A stretch of 64,000 nt of DNA from Xiphydria camelus (GCA_963678675.1 OY783192.1:26224288-26288287), one strand, 5' to 3'. Shown: positions 1 to 10,855, counted from the stretch's first letter. A program made the numbers and translations. The notes: generated from the sequence alone by a model not told the origin.

Positions 1-316
1 AAAACATGAGGACTATAGCTTAATCCAAACGGAAGACATCTAAATTGATATAGAGTAAAGTGGGGGAATATGCCGTTCTGGGAAATACGTCGCAGTTCGA
101 TAGTTTGTTTCAAAACCAGCAGTTGGCATCAATAGTCCTATTAACATGTTGGTGTGAAACAGTAGCCACGCGTCAATTATTTACAAATCAAATTTATTAA
201 TTTTTTTAGTGAATAACGTCAGTGTAGGGGTAAATGCCATTTAAAAATTGTCTTATGTTAAGTTATTATACATATAGTGGTGAAAGAAGTTTCAAGTAGA
301 TTTGATCAATTTTAAT
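1..316. other. Unannotated left edge
   Basis: No gene is visible in this AT-rich stretch. Near position 58 a run AGTGGGGGAATATG resembles the terminus of a TA-flanked transposon; related strings occur near 6,655 on the opposite strand and at 44,585. No partner terminus was found close by, so no element is called. Confidence 0.4.
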
Positions 317-957
317 CAAGAGACACGGTAGTGCGCGGCGCGCGGTAGGTGCTCGCGGCATGTTCATTCAAGTCGTCAGAACGACGCCGCCAGCGCTGTC
401 GCCGCGAGCACCCGTGTATCTTTACAGGAAAAATATCTGCCCCCTTCACCCCTCAATTTTAACATCGAATTTTCTCAATAAATATACGGTTATAACCAAA
501 ACTATGCTTAGTTACGCCATATAAATCGACTATTCTCTATCGATAGAGACCAGAGTAAATGTTGTAAGTTACATATTAACAGAGATTTTTCTTTAGCAAC
601 GCGAAGCCACGCCCCTCGCGCCTCAAAAGTCGAGAATCCGATTTCTCGGGCGATATATATATGTCAAAATCTCACAAAAATTCCGCCTGTCTTCGGCGAT
701 ATTCGGCCATGGTTGGAAATGTGTACACAGATGCGGCTACAGGCATACGCCATCAAAAATGTATGTGAGAGTGTGTGAGAGAATATATTCCTTGAATGTT
801 TAGTTATTTTTCAAAATTAATTAAATATTTCCATTCGCGAAACGATTTCCCTCGCATTTTTTCGATCCTCGGACGCGCTTGTTAATAAAAAGTAAAAATT
901 CAGTGTAATCGGAGTAGTGAATCTCAATAGTGGTGAATGTGACAGACGCTCTGACAG
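317..957 (+). repeat. Dispersed repeat family A, copy 1
   Basis: This segment begins with CAAGAGACACGG and is closely matched at 37,586-38,210 and 47,566-48,190, with a truncated copy at 28,255-28,410 and a reversed fragment at 21,427-21,545. Its first 100 bases are themselves an inverted repeat (a GTGCTCGCGGC-type arm against GCCGCGAGCACC). It continues through an AATAAATATACGG stretch, a GCGATATATATATG run and a segment ending in CTCAATAGTGGTGAATG. I see no long open frame. In all three full copies the same modules follow (an AGCAGGAAAGGAGAC segment and a TTTTCAG acceptor-like site), so it is the entry part of a larger mosaic repeat. The family is not one I can name. Confidence 0.8.
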
Positions 958-2490
958 CTAGCTATTATCAAATCGTTTAGATTTTTTTTTAATAATCAAG
1001 ACAGTGCACGGAAGTAGTGTCATTTTTCTCTGGTTGCTGGTGCATGAAGAGCAGGAAAGGAGACATCTGTATCTCGGAAGAAGTGGCATCAGATAAGTTA
1101 CTTCCTAACTGACTGTCTTAACCTCATTTTCATCTCTTATACAGAACAAATATCTTTGTGGTTATTCTATTTTTTGTTTTCAGCGCCATGCGAGAACGGG
1201 ACGGATTGATGGAAATTTGATTTTTCTTCGCAGTCAAAAATCAACCTAGGTAGAAAAGAATTCTCTAGAATTGCGGTACAATGCCACGGTATGAATATCA
1301 GGTTCTACCGACATGACATGCTTCGACAAGGTCTGTATCAACTTTAGCGGTATATTGGGGGCACTGTACTAATCCTGTGGCACATTTTTCTATCTGGGAA
1401 AGCATATTATTATGGTAGTACAGCTGTACAGCGTTCCGATAATATACCGTCTTCCCGTACTGACAGTATACGTGCATTTTTTTTACCTCCAATATGCCGG
1501 AATTAAAAATCTCTAGAACTCTGCGGTACAATGCCACGGTAGGAATATCAGGTTCTACCGACATGACATGCTTCGACAAGGTCTGTATCAACTTTAGCGG
1601 TATATTGGGGGCACTGCACTAATCCTGTGGCACATTTTTCTATCTGGGAAAGCATATTATTATGGTAGTACAGCTGTACAGCGTTCCGATAATATATAAT
1701 TAGAACTTTTGATTATACGAAAGGGGGAATATATCGATAAAGAAAAGATAATAAAATAATTACTTCATTATTGTAATCCAATTCTATCGTATCTCCTACT
1801 TTTCTACCACGGCTTTCCCAGATAGAAAAATGTGCCACAGGATTAGTGCAGTGCCCCCAATATAATGCTAAAGTTGATACAGACCTTGTCGAAGCATGTC
1901 ATGTCGGTAGAATTTGATATTCCTACCGTGGCATTGTACCGCAGAGTTCTAGAGATTTTTAATTCCGGCATATTAGAGGTAAAAAATGCATGTATACTGT
2001 CAGTACGGGAAGACGGTATATTATCGAAACGCTGCACAGCTGAACTACCATAATAATATGCTTTCCCAGATAGAAAAATGTGCCACAGGATTAGTGCAGT
2101 GCCCCCAATATACCGCTAAAGTTGATACAGACCTTGTCGAAGCATGTCATGTCGGTAGAACCTGATATTCATACCGTGGCATTGTACCGCAATTCTAGAG
2201 AATTCTTTTCTACCTAGGTTGATTTTTGACTGCGAAGAAAAATTAAAAAAAATAGAATAATCACATAGATGTTTGTTCTGTATGAGGGATGAAAATGAGG
2301 TTAAGACAGTCAGTTAGGAAGTAACTTATCTGATGCCACTTCTTCCGAGATACAGATGTCTCCTTTCCTGCTCTTCATGCACCAGCAACCAGAGAAAAAT
2401 GACACTGCTTCCGTGCACTATCTTGATTATTAAAAAAAAAATCCAAACGATTTGATAATAGCTAGCTGTCAGAGCGTCTGTCACATTCAC
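933..2490. repeat. 1.56-kb palindrome with four internal copies of a ~180-bp unit
   Basis: The two halves are reverse complements around about 1,710. For example, GTGAATGTGACAGACGCTC at 933 is answered by GAGCGTCTGTCACATTCAC ending at 2,490, and the AGCAGGAAAGGAGAC segment at about 1,050 is mirrored near 2,370. Each arm also holds a direct duplication of a ~180-bp unit, at 1,264-1,443 and 1,511-1,693 in one orientation and 1,815-1,953 and 2,060-2,208 in the other. On the minus strand that unit keeps a conserved reading frame of about 97 codons (containing IPTVALYRRVLEIFNSG), but the frame follows the duplicated DNA and I recognise no domain. A truncated, reversed copy of the mosaic module listed as M5 at 48,455 lies at the centre (1,720-1,812). 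Confidence 0.8.
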
Positions 2491-2648
2491 CGAGCACTGT
2501 CACAATAGTTCATTCGTCGAGCTGGATCTAGCTAATTGTACGCTGAAACATGCCCAAGTCGTATTCAGCCTTGAGAAGATTTATTTTCAATATTGGACCA
2601 AAGGTACGGCAATCCTGTTGCTTCAACTTCCAGGTATATTAATTGTAA

Positions 2649-3281
2649 GTATTACTGGAGAACGAGTAGGTTAAAAGATTTTCGTGAACTCACGATTTTC
2701 TGATATGTCATTTCGTACAGGTGCAACCGAAGAGGATCTAGCTCGTGTCCTGTCCGCAAAAAGATGACTCGATGGACATCGGAGAATGTCAGGCTTGTCA
2801 CCGAGCGCCTATTACCCACGGTACATTAATTGCAATACGCGCTTCTCGTTTCATTCAACTATTCCAGCGTTAAATAACTTTTACTTCTCTTTCAAGGTAA
2901 TTACCTTTTATGAACTGTTCGTGGTAGGAGACAATTGGTGTGCAACTGGAACATCATCGCAGGAATAATTTGTCTACGATTAGTCACAATCATTGATCGT
3001 TGCCCCCTACGATCAACAATTCGTACAAGAGGTAAATGCTTTGAAAGAAGTAAAAGTTACTTAGAGCAGGAATAGTTAAAACGAAAATCGCATATTGCAA
3101 TGAAAATACTATGGGTGAAAGGCGCTCGGTGACAAGCCTGACTTTCTCCGATCCATCGAGTCATCTTTTTACGGACAGGACATGAGCTAGATCCTCTTCG
3201 GTTGCACCTGTACGAGATGACATGTCAGAAAATCGTGAGTCTTCATGAAAATCTTCTAACCTACTCGTTCTGCAATAATAC
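2649..3281. repeat. Palindromic repeat, TCGTACAGGTGCAAC family, copy 1
   Basis: The left arm (GTATTACTGG..., AGGTGCAACCGAAGAGGATC) is mirrored by the right arm ending at about 3,281. The same arms build the longer palindromes at 41,779-42,999 and 53,107-53,915. One reading of the arm gives a short conserved frame ending ATEEDLARVLSVKR and then a stop in several copies. It is too short to call a gene and may be a fossil exon. Confidence 0.75.
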
Positions 3282-3355
3282 ACTTAGTAATAAAAAGCTA
3301 TTCTCCTACATGTACGTATTCTCCTCATGAATAAATTCTAAAAAGTAGTGAAATC

Positions 3356-4085
3356 CCCCCACAAAAACAGATTCTCTGTAAAAAAAGGCGGCATGTTCAT
3401 TCAGTGCCAACAAAAATTGATACGTAAAATACTCTCCAAAAAAGATTTGAAATCAATTAAGATCGCCATGTTCAAGAGTTATATATAAAAAGTAAAAGGC
3501 ATCATTTGAAAGGGAAATTATTGTAAATCAAGTGACTACAAAATTCGACTAAAAAAATGTATAAAAAAATTTTAATAAAAATTAACTTGCCGCGTTTTTT
3601 CCCTTCAAAATAAAAAATTCAGACACAGTATTATACTCGATGTTTATGCACTTATGATTTTAAATAAATTCATACACTCTTATATGATACCACCAGTATA
3701 CCGAATGTCGTACGAGAAACCGATCAGGCGGGGGCCTTCTGAATTTCTCTGAATTTGACTTCGGCAGTGCAATTTATGAATCACTCTAACACCGTCCAAG
3801 CACTACCAATTATTCGGTATAGTGGACAAAATATGAAAACTTAAACGCGGCAAGTTCTTTTTTATAAAAATTTTTTTATAAATTTTTTTAGTCGAATTTG
3901 GTAGTCACTTAATTTACAATAATTTCCCTTTCAAATGATGCCTTTTACTTTTTATATATAACTCTTGAACATGGCGATCTTAATTGATTTCAAATCTTTT
4001 TTGGAGAGTATTTTACGTATCAATTTTTGTTGGCACTGAATGAACATGCCGCCTTTTTTTTACAGAGAATCTGTTTTTGTGGGGG
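3356..4085. mobile_element. Foldback MITE (GGCGGCATG family), copy G1
   Basis: Terminal inverted repeats of about 250 bp begin CCCCACAAAAACAGATTCTC and run through GGCGGCATGTTCATTCAG. The right arm is the mirror, ending at GTTTTTGTGGGGG. Full or partial copies lie at 43,399-44,058 and 56,120-56,843. No transposase is encoded. The centre (about 3,705-3,822) is bounded by TATACCGAATG and ATTCGGTATA and contains GACTTCGGCAGTG. That motif is shared with the large palindromes at 16.3 and 20.3 kb, which suggests one element nested in another. Confidence 0.8.
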
Positions 4086-4207
4086 TAGGAGTATACCAAA
4101 ATATGATTCATAAACTTACTTTTTGTGGCGGAGTTCTCAGTTATACGTATCCTATAAAAAGAAGTGTTTTTATTTTTATTTTGATAAGGTTTATTGTGTG
4201 GGGTAAT

Positions 4208-4489
4208 ATGCGTTATAATGATGAATCAAAATTTTGTGCAGAATGTGGTGAATACTCTTTTGATAAAAAAGGTCCCAAATGTGATTGGTTGGAATATCTG
4301 AAATGTTATCACTGGGTTCACGAGATATGTACTCCATCAGACATGTACGAGCCCGGTCCCGCTTCAGTTGGCCCAGTTGCAAAATTTTTCCGGTTATTGG
4401 CACCCAATCAAGATAAAACTAAAGTTTATGTTAATATGCACATTATTTATTTTTCAACCAACATTTTTACAGAGCTTAAGACCTACTAG
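4208..4489 (+). pseudogene. Fragment with PHD-like zinc-binding segment, probably a transposase C-terminus
   Basis: A frame starting MRYNDESKF contains a Cys/His cluster: CAEC early on, then Cys, Trp, Tyr, Cys and the run CYHWVHEIC. This CxxC...WxxC...WxHxxC layout is typical of the C-terminal zinc finger found in several insect DDE transposases (pogo/Tigger-like). The N-terminal catalytic part is absent, and the frame simply runs out of the adjacent foldback element, whose right arm ends at 4,085. A reversed piece matching its GPASVGP region reappears near 5,245. I infer a transposase relic rather than a host gene. Confidence 0.45.
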
Positions 4490-4796
4490 CAGTTTATTCA
4501 TGTTACAATAATAAACTGCAAACAAAATGAAGAAAATATTGCTAGTCTTGAAAAATTCACCACTGGGTAACACACATCGCCTTTGTTTTTAATAACGGCC
4601 GCAATTCGTAATTAATTAGTTAAATAATTAATTCGTATATAGGTAATACTCAAAATGCTCGAAATAGCCGGCGGATAAAATATGACCAAAAGCGTTATTT
4701 TCTTCAATTCTGATTTTATTTTAAGATTGTACATTGTGAAACACATTATTCCGTGCAGTGTACTACAAAACATAACATTTCAGCCTAGAAAAAATA
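4490..4796. other. Unannotated AT-rich spacer
   Basis: I see no gene, RNA or clear repeat between the zinc-finger relic and the MITE that follows. Confidence 0.4.
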
Positions 4797-5190
4797 TTGG
4801 GACCGTGCAACTGCTTGGAGGGGATACGGCGAACGATCGTGCGCAACTAGTGGTGAAGGCTTGAAGTTAGTCGGCACGTCTCTCCATACCTGTAACACGT
4901 TGATTGCCAGCCACCACCGCTGCCGGGTTAAAGTACATTATATGGCAGTCACAACGTGTCTGAAGGTGAATAAACCGGCCGTAAATGTTATACTTACTGT
5001 TTATTGCAATTCTATGCATATAAATAATTGCTATAAAATGCACCTGATGAAAAACATTCATATTGTTGTTCACTAATTGGTTTTGCCGAGGATTTCTATA
5101 TTCTTATCGTATTTGGTACTGTATAAAAGTGCCGATTTTTCGCCGAATACTGCCACCAGGTGTCACTGTACGGGTGTTGCACGGTCCCAA
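4797..5190. mobile_element. 394-bp MITE flanked by TA duplications
   Basis: Perfect 15-bp terminal inverted repeats, TTGGGACCGTGCAAC and GTTGCACGGTCCCAA, are flanked on both sides by TA (4,795-4,796 and 5,191-5,192). A TA target duplication points to mobilisation by a Tc1/mariner-superfamily transposase. Nothing inside resembles a protein domain. Confidence 0.8.
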
Positions 5191-5363
5191 TAAGGCAGCA
5201 GTAACTTTACAATTCACTTAATAATTGTTATTTTAGTGGGTGGGCCAACTGAAGCGGGATGGAGCTCGTATTGTGCAGATTGTGTTCCACTAAATAAACT
5301 AGCGAGTATCTCTAGAGCTCTGAAGACAATTTTTATTTGCCCATCTCAATGTATTACTTAATA

Positions 5364-6363
5364 CAGGGTGAGCCAAATGTATGGAAACGGTGGAATAACT
5401 TTCGAGGGAGACATTTTGAAGAAAAATGTTTCAAACAAAACATTTACGATTTTTCCCTGGCCATCCAATGGTGACCTTGAATCTGACCATGAACTCGACC
5501 TTGAAGGTCATTCCAAGGTCAAGGTCGCTTTTTTAAATGGGAACCCCTATTTTTTATGGCGGATTTGGAAGGCGCGGAAAATTTTACGTCTGAATATGAC
5601 CTTTGACCTTGACCTTGGATTCAAGGTAAAGGTCAACGATCAAATAGGAAAGTTTTAGGTTTTTTCCCTGGCCATCTAATGGTAACCATGAATCTGACCT
5701 TGACCTCGACCTTGAAGTTCATTCCAAGTTCAAGGTATCTTTTTTAAATGGCAACCTACATTTTTTATGGTGTTAGCAACCGGCCATTTAAGGCAAGGTG
5801 ACATGAGCACAAAATTTTGGATAAATCGGTGGATATTCCAAAATTTTGCCACTACCTTGGATCCGTCATCTTGTATTGAAGTATTTTCAAAATCTATCTT
5901 CAGAATCGTAATCAGAAACCCAAAAAGACCCCCGTACCAAATTTCAGATAAATCGGTGGATAAAAAATGTAGGTTGCCATTTAAAAAAGATACCTTGAAC
6001 TTGGAATTAACTTCAAGGTCGAGGTCAAGGTCAGGTTCATGGTTACCATTAGATGGCCAGGGAAAAAACCTAAAACTTTCCTATTTGATCGTTGACCTTT
6101 ACCTTGAATCCAAGATCAAGGTCAAAGGTCATATTCGGACGTAAAATTTTCCGCTCCTTCCAAATCCGCCATAAAAATAGAGGTTCCCATTTAAAAAAGC
6201 GACCTTGACCTTGGAATGACCTTCAAGGTCGAGTTCATGGTCAGATTCAAGGTCACCATTGGATGGCCAAGGAAAAATCCTAAATGTTTTGTTTGAAACA
6301 TTTTTCTTCAAAATGTCTCTCTCGAAAGTTATTCCACCGTTTCCATACATTTGGCTCACCCTG
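5364..6363. mobile_element. 1.0-kb palindromic element with CAGGGTGAGCC ends
   Basis: The ends CAGGGTGAGCCAAATGTATG and the mirrored CATACATTTGGCTCACCCTG are flanked by TA at 5,362-5,363 and 6,364-6,365. Each arm is about 400 bp and contains many degenerate copies of the hexamer AAGGTC/GACCTT (TTGACCTTGACCTTGAA-like runs). These keep several frames open, so the ~100-codon frames here are by-products. A relative with the same hexamer runs and a CACCCTGTATAA end lies at 19,660-20,131. I infer a non-autonomous Tc1/mariner-type foldback. Confidence 0.8.
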
Positions 6364-6444
6364 TATATGTATTATATGTTGTAAAGAATACATTTTGTTT
6401 TTAATCTCATAAAATAATTTAATTTTTACGGAAATAGCATGTTA

Positions 6445-6492
6445 CCATATTACCCACTATCGTGGGTATTACCACGATAGTGGGTAATATGG
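6445..6492. repeat. Perfect 21-bp hairpin
   Basis: CCATATTACCCACTATCGTGG, a six-base loop GTATTA, and the exact complement form a 21-bp stem. The outer bases resemble the GGGTAATATGG-type termini of TA-flanked elements elsewhere in the window. The hairpin may be two abutting termini left after loss of an element's interior. Confidence 0.75.
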
Positions 6493-6668
6493 CAATAGTG
6501 TGTCACTGAACATTTTTGCTTGTAACATTTTTTTCTAGGGAAATTTGGCAACGGGCGGCTCACAACACATATCTATATGTGTAAGCTCTAAGGTGCTGTA
6601 ATCACATTTCAGCTAGGAGCGTTAGTCATTAGAATGTGAACCTTTATATTTTAAGTTACCATATTCCC

Positions 6669-7340
6669 TCACTTTATTTTATCTTTGAAAACGAAGTAAA
6701 GATACTTCCTACTATTCTCGTAGACCGGTACCGCAAAGTAAGCGTCTTTCAGGTCAGGCGTCGACATAAAAGCGTCACGAGTGACCAAATTTCTTACCGA
6801 CCCAATATCCTCCATCTTAAAGTGAGGGGCATCGATAAATTTATTTAGCTTTTTAAAGTTTAACATGAATCTAAACGGTCTATTTGGTTTTTGCACCAGG
6901 AAAACTGGTGAGAGAAACTGGTCATCACATGACTCACACTCCTCAATCGCTTTTTTTGCTAATAAACTTTTAATTTCTAAGCTCAATTGAGATAACTCCT
7001 TCTCATTCCAAAAATTCTGCTCAGAAAGTTTGTGCTGCTGTGGAATATTCTTGAAAGGGATCACAAAACTCTTGACATAGTTTAATACATAATGGTCTGC
7101 TGACATTTTCTTCCGCTCTTCATAAAACCAACTCAACCTGCCTGCTATATTTCTTACCGCCTCAACTTCTTGGTCGAACTCTTCGTTCATCGACTTTTTT
7201 CGCGACTGGATTGGCTCGATCGGTACTGAGTTCGTGGCTTGAACCTCAAGAACTGCCTCTTCTGGTAACCGCCCATCTTCCTGTACTGTATAGACGGGCC
7301 CTTCCAGTTTCCCTACGACCGCTGGAGAGGTCTTTTAGCA
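6669..7340 (-). pseudogene. DIRS-like retroelement reverse transcriptase, truncated
   Basis: The frame reads leftward from about 7,340. It includes a linker, FLSPVFLVQKPN, FRFMLNFKKLNKF, then HFKMEDIG and TPDLKDAYFAVPV. The KxLN...FKMEx(n)DLKDAYF layout is the fingers/palm start of reverse transcriptases in DIRS/Ngaro-type, tyrosine-recombinase retroelements, where the first catalytic Asp lies in DLKDAYF. The frame stops at 6,669 soon after this block. The YxDD box, RNase H and recombinase are therefore missing and the element is 3'-truncated. Upstream on the same strand lie matching gag-like pieces, giving the expected gag then pol order. The sequence beyond 6,669 does not match the family. 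Confidence 0.75.
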
Positions 7341-7756
7341 TTCTTGTCAGATGCCTGGAGAGTATGGCATGCACTTTCTATTGCCTTTGCTTCTTTAATT
7401 TGTTCTCACTTGGAGACAGCGAATCCACCAGAGGTTTAACGCTTTTCTTCATTAGCGGTATAGTGAACGACTTTCTTGCTTTTGATTGTTGGCGACAAAC
7501 ATAAATCGATATCTTCGGTTTTGCGATCATCCTCGACGCTTGTGAAATCATATTTCACACACTGAAACTGCTCAGTGTGTGAACAACCTGCGCAGTGCGT
7601 AAAAGCACCTGCGCTCAGTGCGTGAACATTTTATTCTTCACTGGCACCCACGCTCCAACCTCGGTTTTGACACTTTGGTGACAAAAAGTCAAATTCGATA
7701 TTCGCTTCACGCACTCATATCGAAAATAACTATTCCAGTATCACTTAGGTACTCAA
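7341..7756 (-). other. Decayed DIRS-like gag/pol junction
   Basis: On the minus strand there are short open stretches broken by stops, for example one with VKPLVDSLSPSENK that then terminates. This is where the C-terminal gag tail and the start of the polymerase frame should be. A CAGTGTGTGAAC-like direct repeat occurs several times at 7,580-7,640. Confidence 0.5.
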
Positions 7757-8280
7757 TCAATTTTTTGTGATCCACTCCTTCCTCAGAGCCCTCAGTAAGA
7801 GCAATATCGCAGCAGCTAGTGATACGATTGCCGTACCTACACATTCTTGCGTTTCATTGAAATGCTCATCTCGTTCCTTTGAGATTTCTGTCATTGCTGG
7901 AATTATTTCCACGCTGATTTTAGGAGGCTGCATATACAATTCGCCATTTCGTGAATAATTTTTTAGCAAAATTTTCATAGCCTCCTCTAGCAAACCTGTC
8001 CTCATAACCTCTTTCCACGGAGTCACTATCCCCGGGTGTACCTCAATTGCATTCTCCCTGGAGATAGTAGGATCATCACCCAGTAAGTCGAAAGTTTCAT
8101 CACCTATCGCATTTCCCTCCAGGCTTTCTTTTGTAGAATCTTCGTCGTCGTCCAGTGGGACAACCTGTATCGGAGTGTCCTTGTCACCACCATCTTGTGT
8201 ATCAGAAGTTTTCTTCGCTGGCACGCTTGGTATTTCGTTTTCTTTACTAGAATCTGCCTCCGGAAAAAAATTAACATTTA
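7757..8280 (-). pseudogene. DIRS-like gag segment
   Basis: An acidic N-terminal stretch (VVPLDDDEDSTKES) is followed by a segment with MQPPKISVEIIPAM and ERDEHFNETQECVGTAIVSL. The PPKxxxEI...RDxxxxxxQxxxGxA pattern is characteristic of the capsid-like protein of DIRS elements, including those usually annotated near tyrosine-recombinase retroelements. The frame stays open upstream to about 8,280 and is then interrupted by foreign sequence. It ends in a stop at 7,757, earlier than an intact gag. Confidence 0.6.
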
Positions 8281-9143
8281 TTTTTATTCGTTTGTTTATT
8301 TTTTTGGACAGTTTGTTGATAAGGCAGGGCAGCTGCTCCTTTGGAGCTGTTTGAACTCATTGTTCTTTTACTTGCATTAGAGAGGGGGGGATCAACAAAT
8401 CAATTTGTTTTATTGCCTTTTCTTATAGTAAAACATTTAAAGAATGTTGTGTCCAAATTTCAAGTCAATCGGAGCAAAACTCTCAGTCATAGACCTTTAA
8501 GTCTCCGCTCCTCTAATACTGCGGAGCGGTAAGAACTCGACGCTTTAAACGCTTGTTTCTCGAAACCAAGTTTTAAAAGTCCGTGGACATCGTCATTTAA
8601 AAACTACTGCACCGATTCTTTTCCAATTTTGTACACACTCTCTTTCTACATATAAAATACCAGACCCCTACGTTTTTCTTTTTCTTTTTTTGTTGCATTA
8701 AGGGGGTTTTACAGCAACAAAATGACGGATTTTTTCGTGAAAAATCGCAATTTTTACTTCAAACAACCACCAAAAATTTAAAAATGGAAAAAAAAATTAA
8801 AGAAAAACGTAGGGGTCTAGAAAAACATCTGTTTTAACTAAATTGCTTTGATTTTTTGGTTTGAGATAATTTTACGCTGAAATATAGTGTCCACCGCAAA
8901 TCATCTTTTCTAAAAGGCGTCCTCGAAAATGCTTCGTCACCGGCTTATTTTTCAATATTTTTCTACAAAAAAATTACAAAATGTTGTTCGAATGATGCTT
9001 TGTAATATGCGAAATATTAGAATATATTTACTTCAACAATAGCTCTAAAAAAAATTCGTAGAAATAGAGTTATTTTCCACGCGTTAGACCCAGCCCCTCC
9101 CCCCCCCCCCTAAATTGCCCTTATTGGGTCTGCCATACTTATA
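8281..9143. mobile_element. Insertion splitting the DIRS-like gag
   Basis: The two gag pieces on the minus strand are separated by about 0.85 kb with no gag-like frame. The insert carries low-complexity A/T and C runs (a poly-C tract near 9,100) and phrases such as TACTGCACCGATTCTTTTCC that look repeat-like. I do not recognise its class. Its exact ends are not visible by eye. Confidence 0.4.
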
Positions 9144-9443
9144 TCATAATACGCTTTTGCATTCAGTTGATCCCCTTAGGTCTGCAAAATTCGTGTGGAA
9201 TGATGCACTTTGTTTTTTCGTGTGGATAAAGCAAAGAAATTCTCTTTTTACCTTTGGTAGTGGGGTTGCCGTTAGCTTTTGCCGCTTCGCCTTTGGTATT
9301 TTGCCGATGAGATCGCCGGTCAGAAAAGGGCGGTTATTCAATTATGACTGCATTTTGTCGAGCATCTCTTCAGTTTTTAGACGTTTTCTGTCACTATCTC
9401 TTGAGTGAGAACGAGACCCTTTCCTCTTCTTATCTTTTCCCAT
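9144..9443 (-). pseudogene. DIRS-like gag N-terminus with in-frame stop
   Basis: From an ATG at 9,443 the minus strand encodes a very basic, SR-rich leader (MGKDKKRKGSRSHSRDSD), typical of the start of DIRS gag proteins. An in-frame TAA follows after about 33 codons. The same frame then continues with RPFLTGDLIGKIPKAKRQK. The piece is in line and in the same orientation as the gag and reverse transcriptase remnants to its left, so I read all three as one dead element. Confidence 0.6.
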
Positions 9444-9831
9444 TTTGAACAGCACAAATATTTATTTTTAATAAATTTTGATTGCTGTGATACTCTTTTA
9501 CGTTTCTGTTATTGGGCACAACGAAAAATAATGAGGTACAGAGCGCCGTGCCTAAGATGGTGGCGCCGAGCGTGAAAAGTTTTGATTCTGGTACTCTGAA
9601 GTTGTGGATTTGAGCATAGCTAACGCTACTACAAGTAATCATTGAGAACAAGACATCGTAATATAATCGGGAGTTGTGCAGCGGAAGAATCCTGCAATCC
9701 AAAAGCTGTACTGAAAACTATACCGAACAGAAAGCTCCACAAAAAAATTGGTATTGTCATAATTCGATGAAATATATAAAAAAAATGCTTGATTTTTTAC
9801 ACCTATACGTATCATACACGAACTCATAATC

Positions 9832-10473
9832 AAAGGACCACGCACAGAGTAAATGGAAATCGGCAATCGGTCAAATTGTCTGAAAATGAAATATGTTATA
9901 GTTTATGGTGTGCTGAATAAAAGTTTTGGCACTAAACGGCACTGAATGTCAGCGAAATTGATAGCGTACACACGCAGCGGCTACAGCCTCTGAGCATAAT
10001 TATTTGAAACCGTTATCATTTGAAGTCTTTGAAAATCAATAAAAATACAAGATAAGAGGTTTCTATGTCGCATATCATAAATCGGTCGCGAATTCGGGAA
10101 GATGTGCGAAAATAATCTAAGCCGTATCCGACCACGTTTCGAAGCACATTATACAAGGTCCCTCGAAAATCATAAAATATAGTTTTTTATTACATACTTA
10201 ATTGATGCAATATCGCCTTATCTTGTATTTTTATTGATTTTCAAGGACTTCAAATGATAACGGCTTCAAGTAATTACGCTTAGAGGCTGTGGCCGCTGCA
10301 TGTGTACGCTATCAAATTCGCTGACATTCAGTTCCGTTTAGTGCCGAAACTGGCCATTATTGGGTCTTTGACCCATGAGAACTTTTATTCAGCACACCAT
10401 AAACTATAACATATTTCATTTTCAGACAATTTGATCGATTGCCGATTTCCATTTACTCTGTGCGTGGTCCTTT
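9832..10473. mobile_element. 642-bp foldback element
   Basis: The arms begin AAAGGACCACGCACAGAG and end CTCTGTGCGTGGTCCTTT, with about 240 bp of inverted repeat on each side. The right arm has a ~40-bp insertion relative to the left (GGCCATTATTGGGTCTTTG). No coding potential was seen. The flanks show no convincing target-site duplication, so the superfamily is undetermined. Confidence 0.75.
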
Positions 10474-10855
10474 CAGGATGATATAACGGTGGATGAATAC
10501 GGTCTTCTCATAAAAAAATATTCATATTTTTAAACTCAATTCATAATCTATGTGGATATTCAATATCACACGGAAAAGTAAATGACCAAAAAAGTAATTA
10601 TTCGAAAAGTTATTCCAAACGTAAGAGAGAAAGATGTATTTATTCAAAGCAACGAGTGCGAGAGAGAAATAACCTTATATCGCGATGACGTAGCTGCTCT
10701 CTTAAATGTCGTTTTTCAGCTTAAGTAAGGTTGGAAATAAAAAAATGAAAAAATACGGGATAAATAATTTTGTTCTAAATTGTCCAATCTGCAATAAAAA
10801 AATAATGAGAAAACCGAATCCATCTTCGAATCGGTGAAATTCATATCCGAATTTA

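Noticed and set aside
4861..5076. 71-codon frame inside the TTGGGACCGTGC MITE
   Set aside because: No motif, an overlapping frame on the other strand, and confinement to a 394-bp non-autonomous element.
5368..6359. Frames of 76-125 codons in the CAGGGTG element
   Set aside because: They follow degenerate AAGGTC hexamer repeats and are mirrored in both arms, with no domain.
9115..9408. 97-codon plus-strand frame
   Set aside because: It lies opposite the basic DIRS-like gag leader, which explains the open frame.
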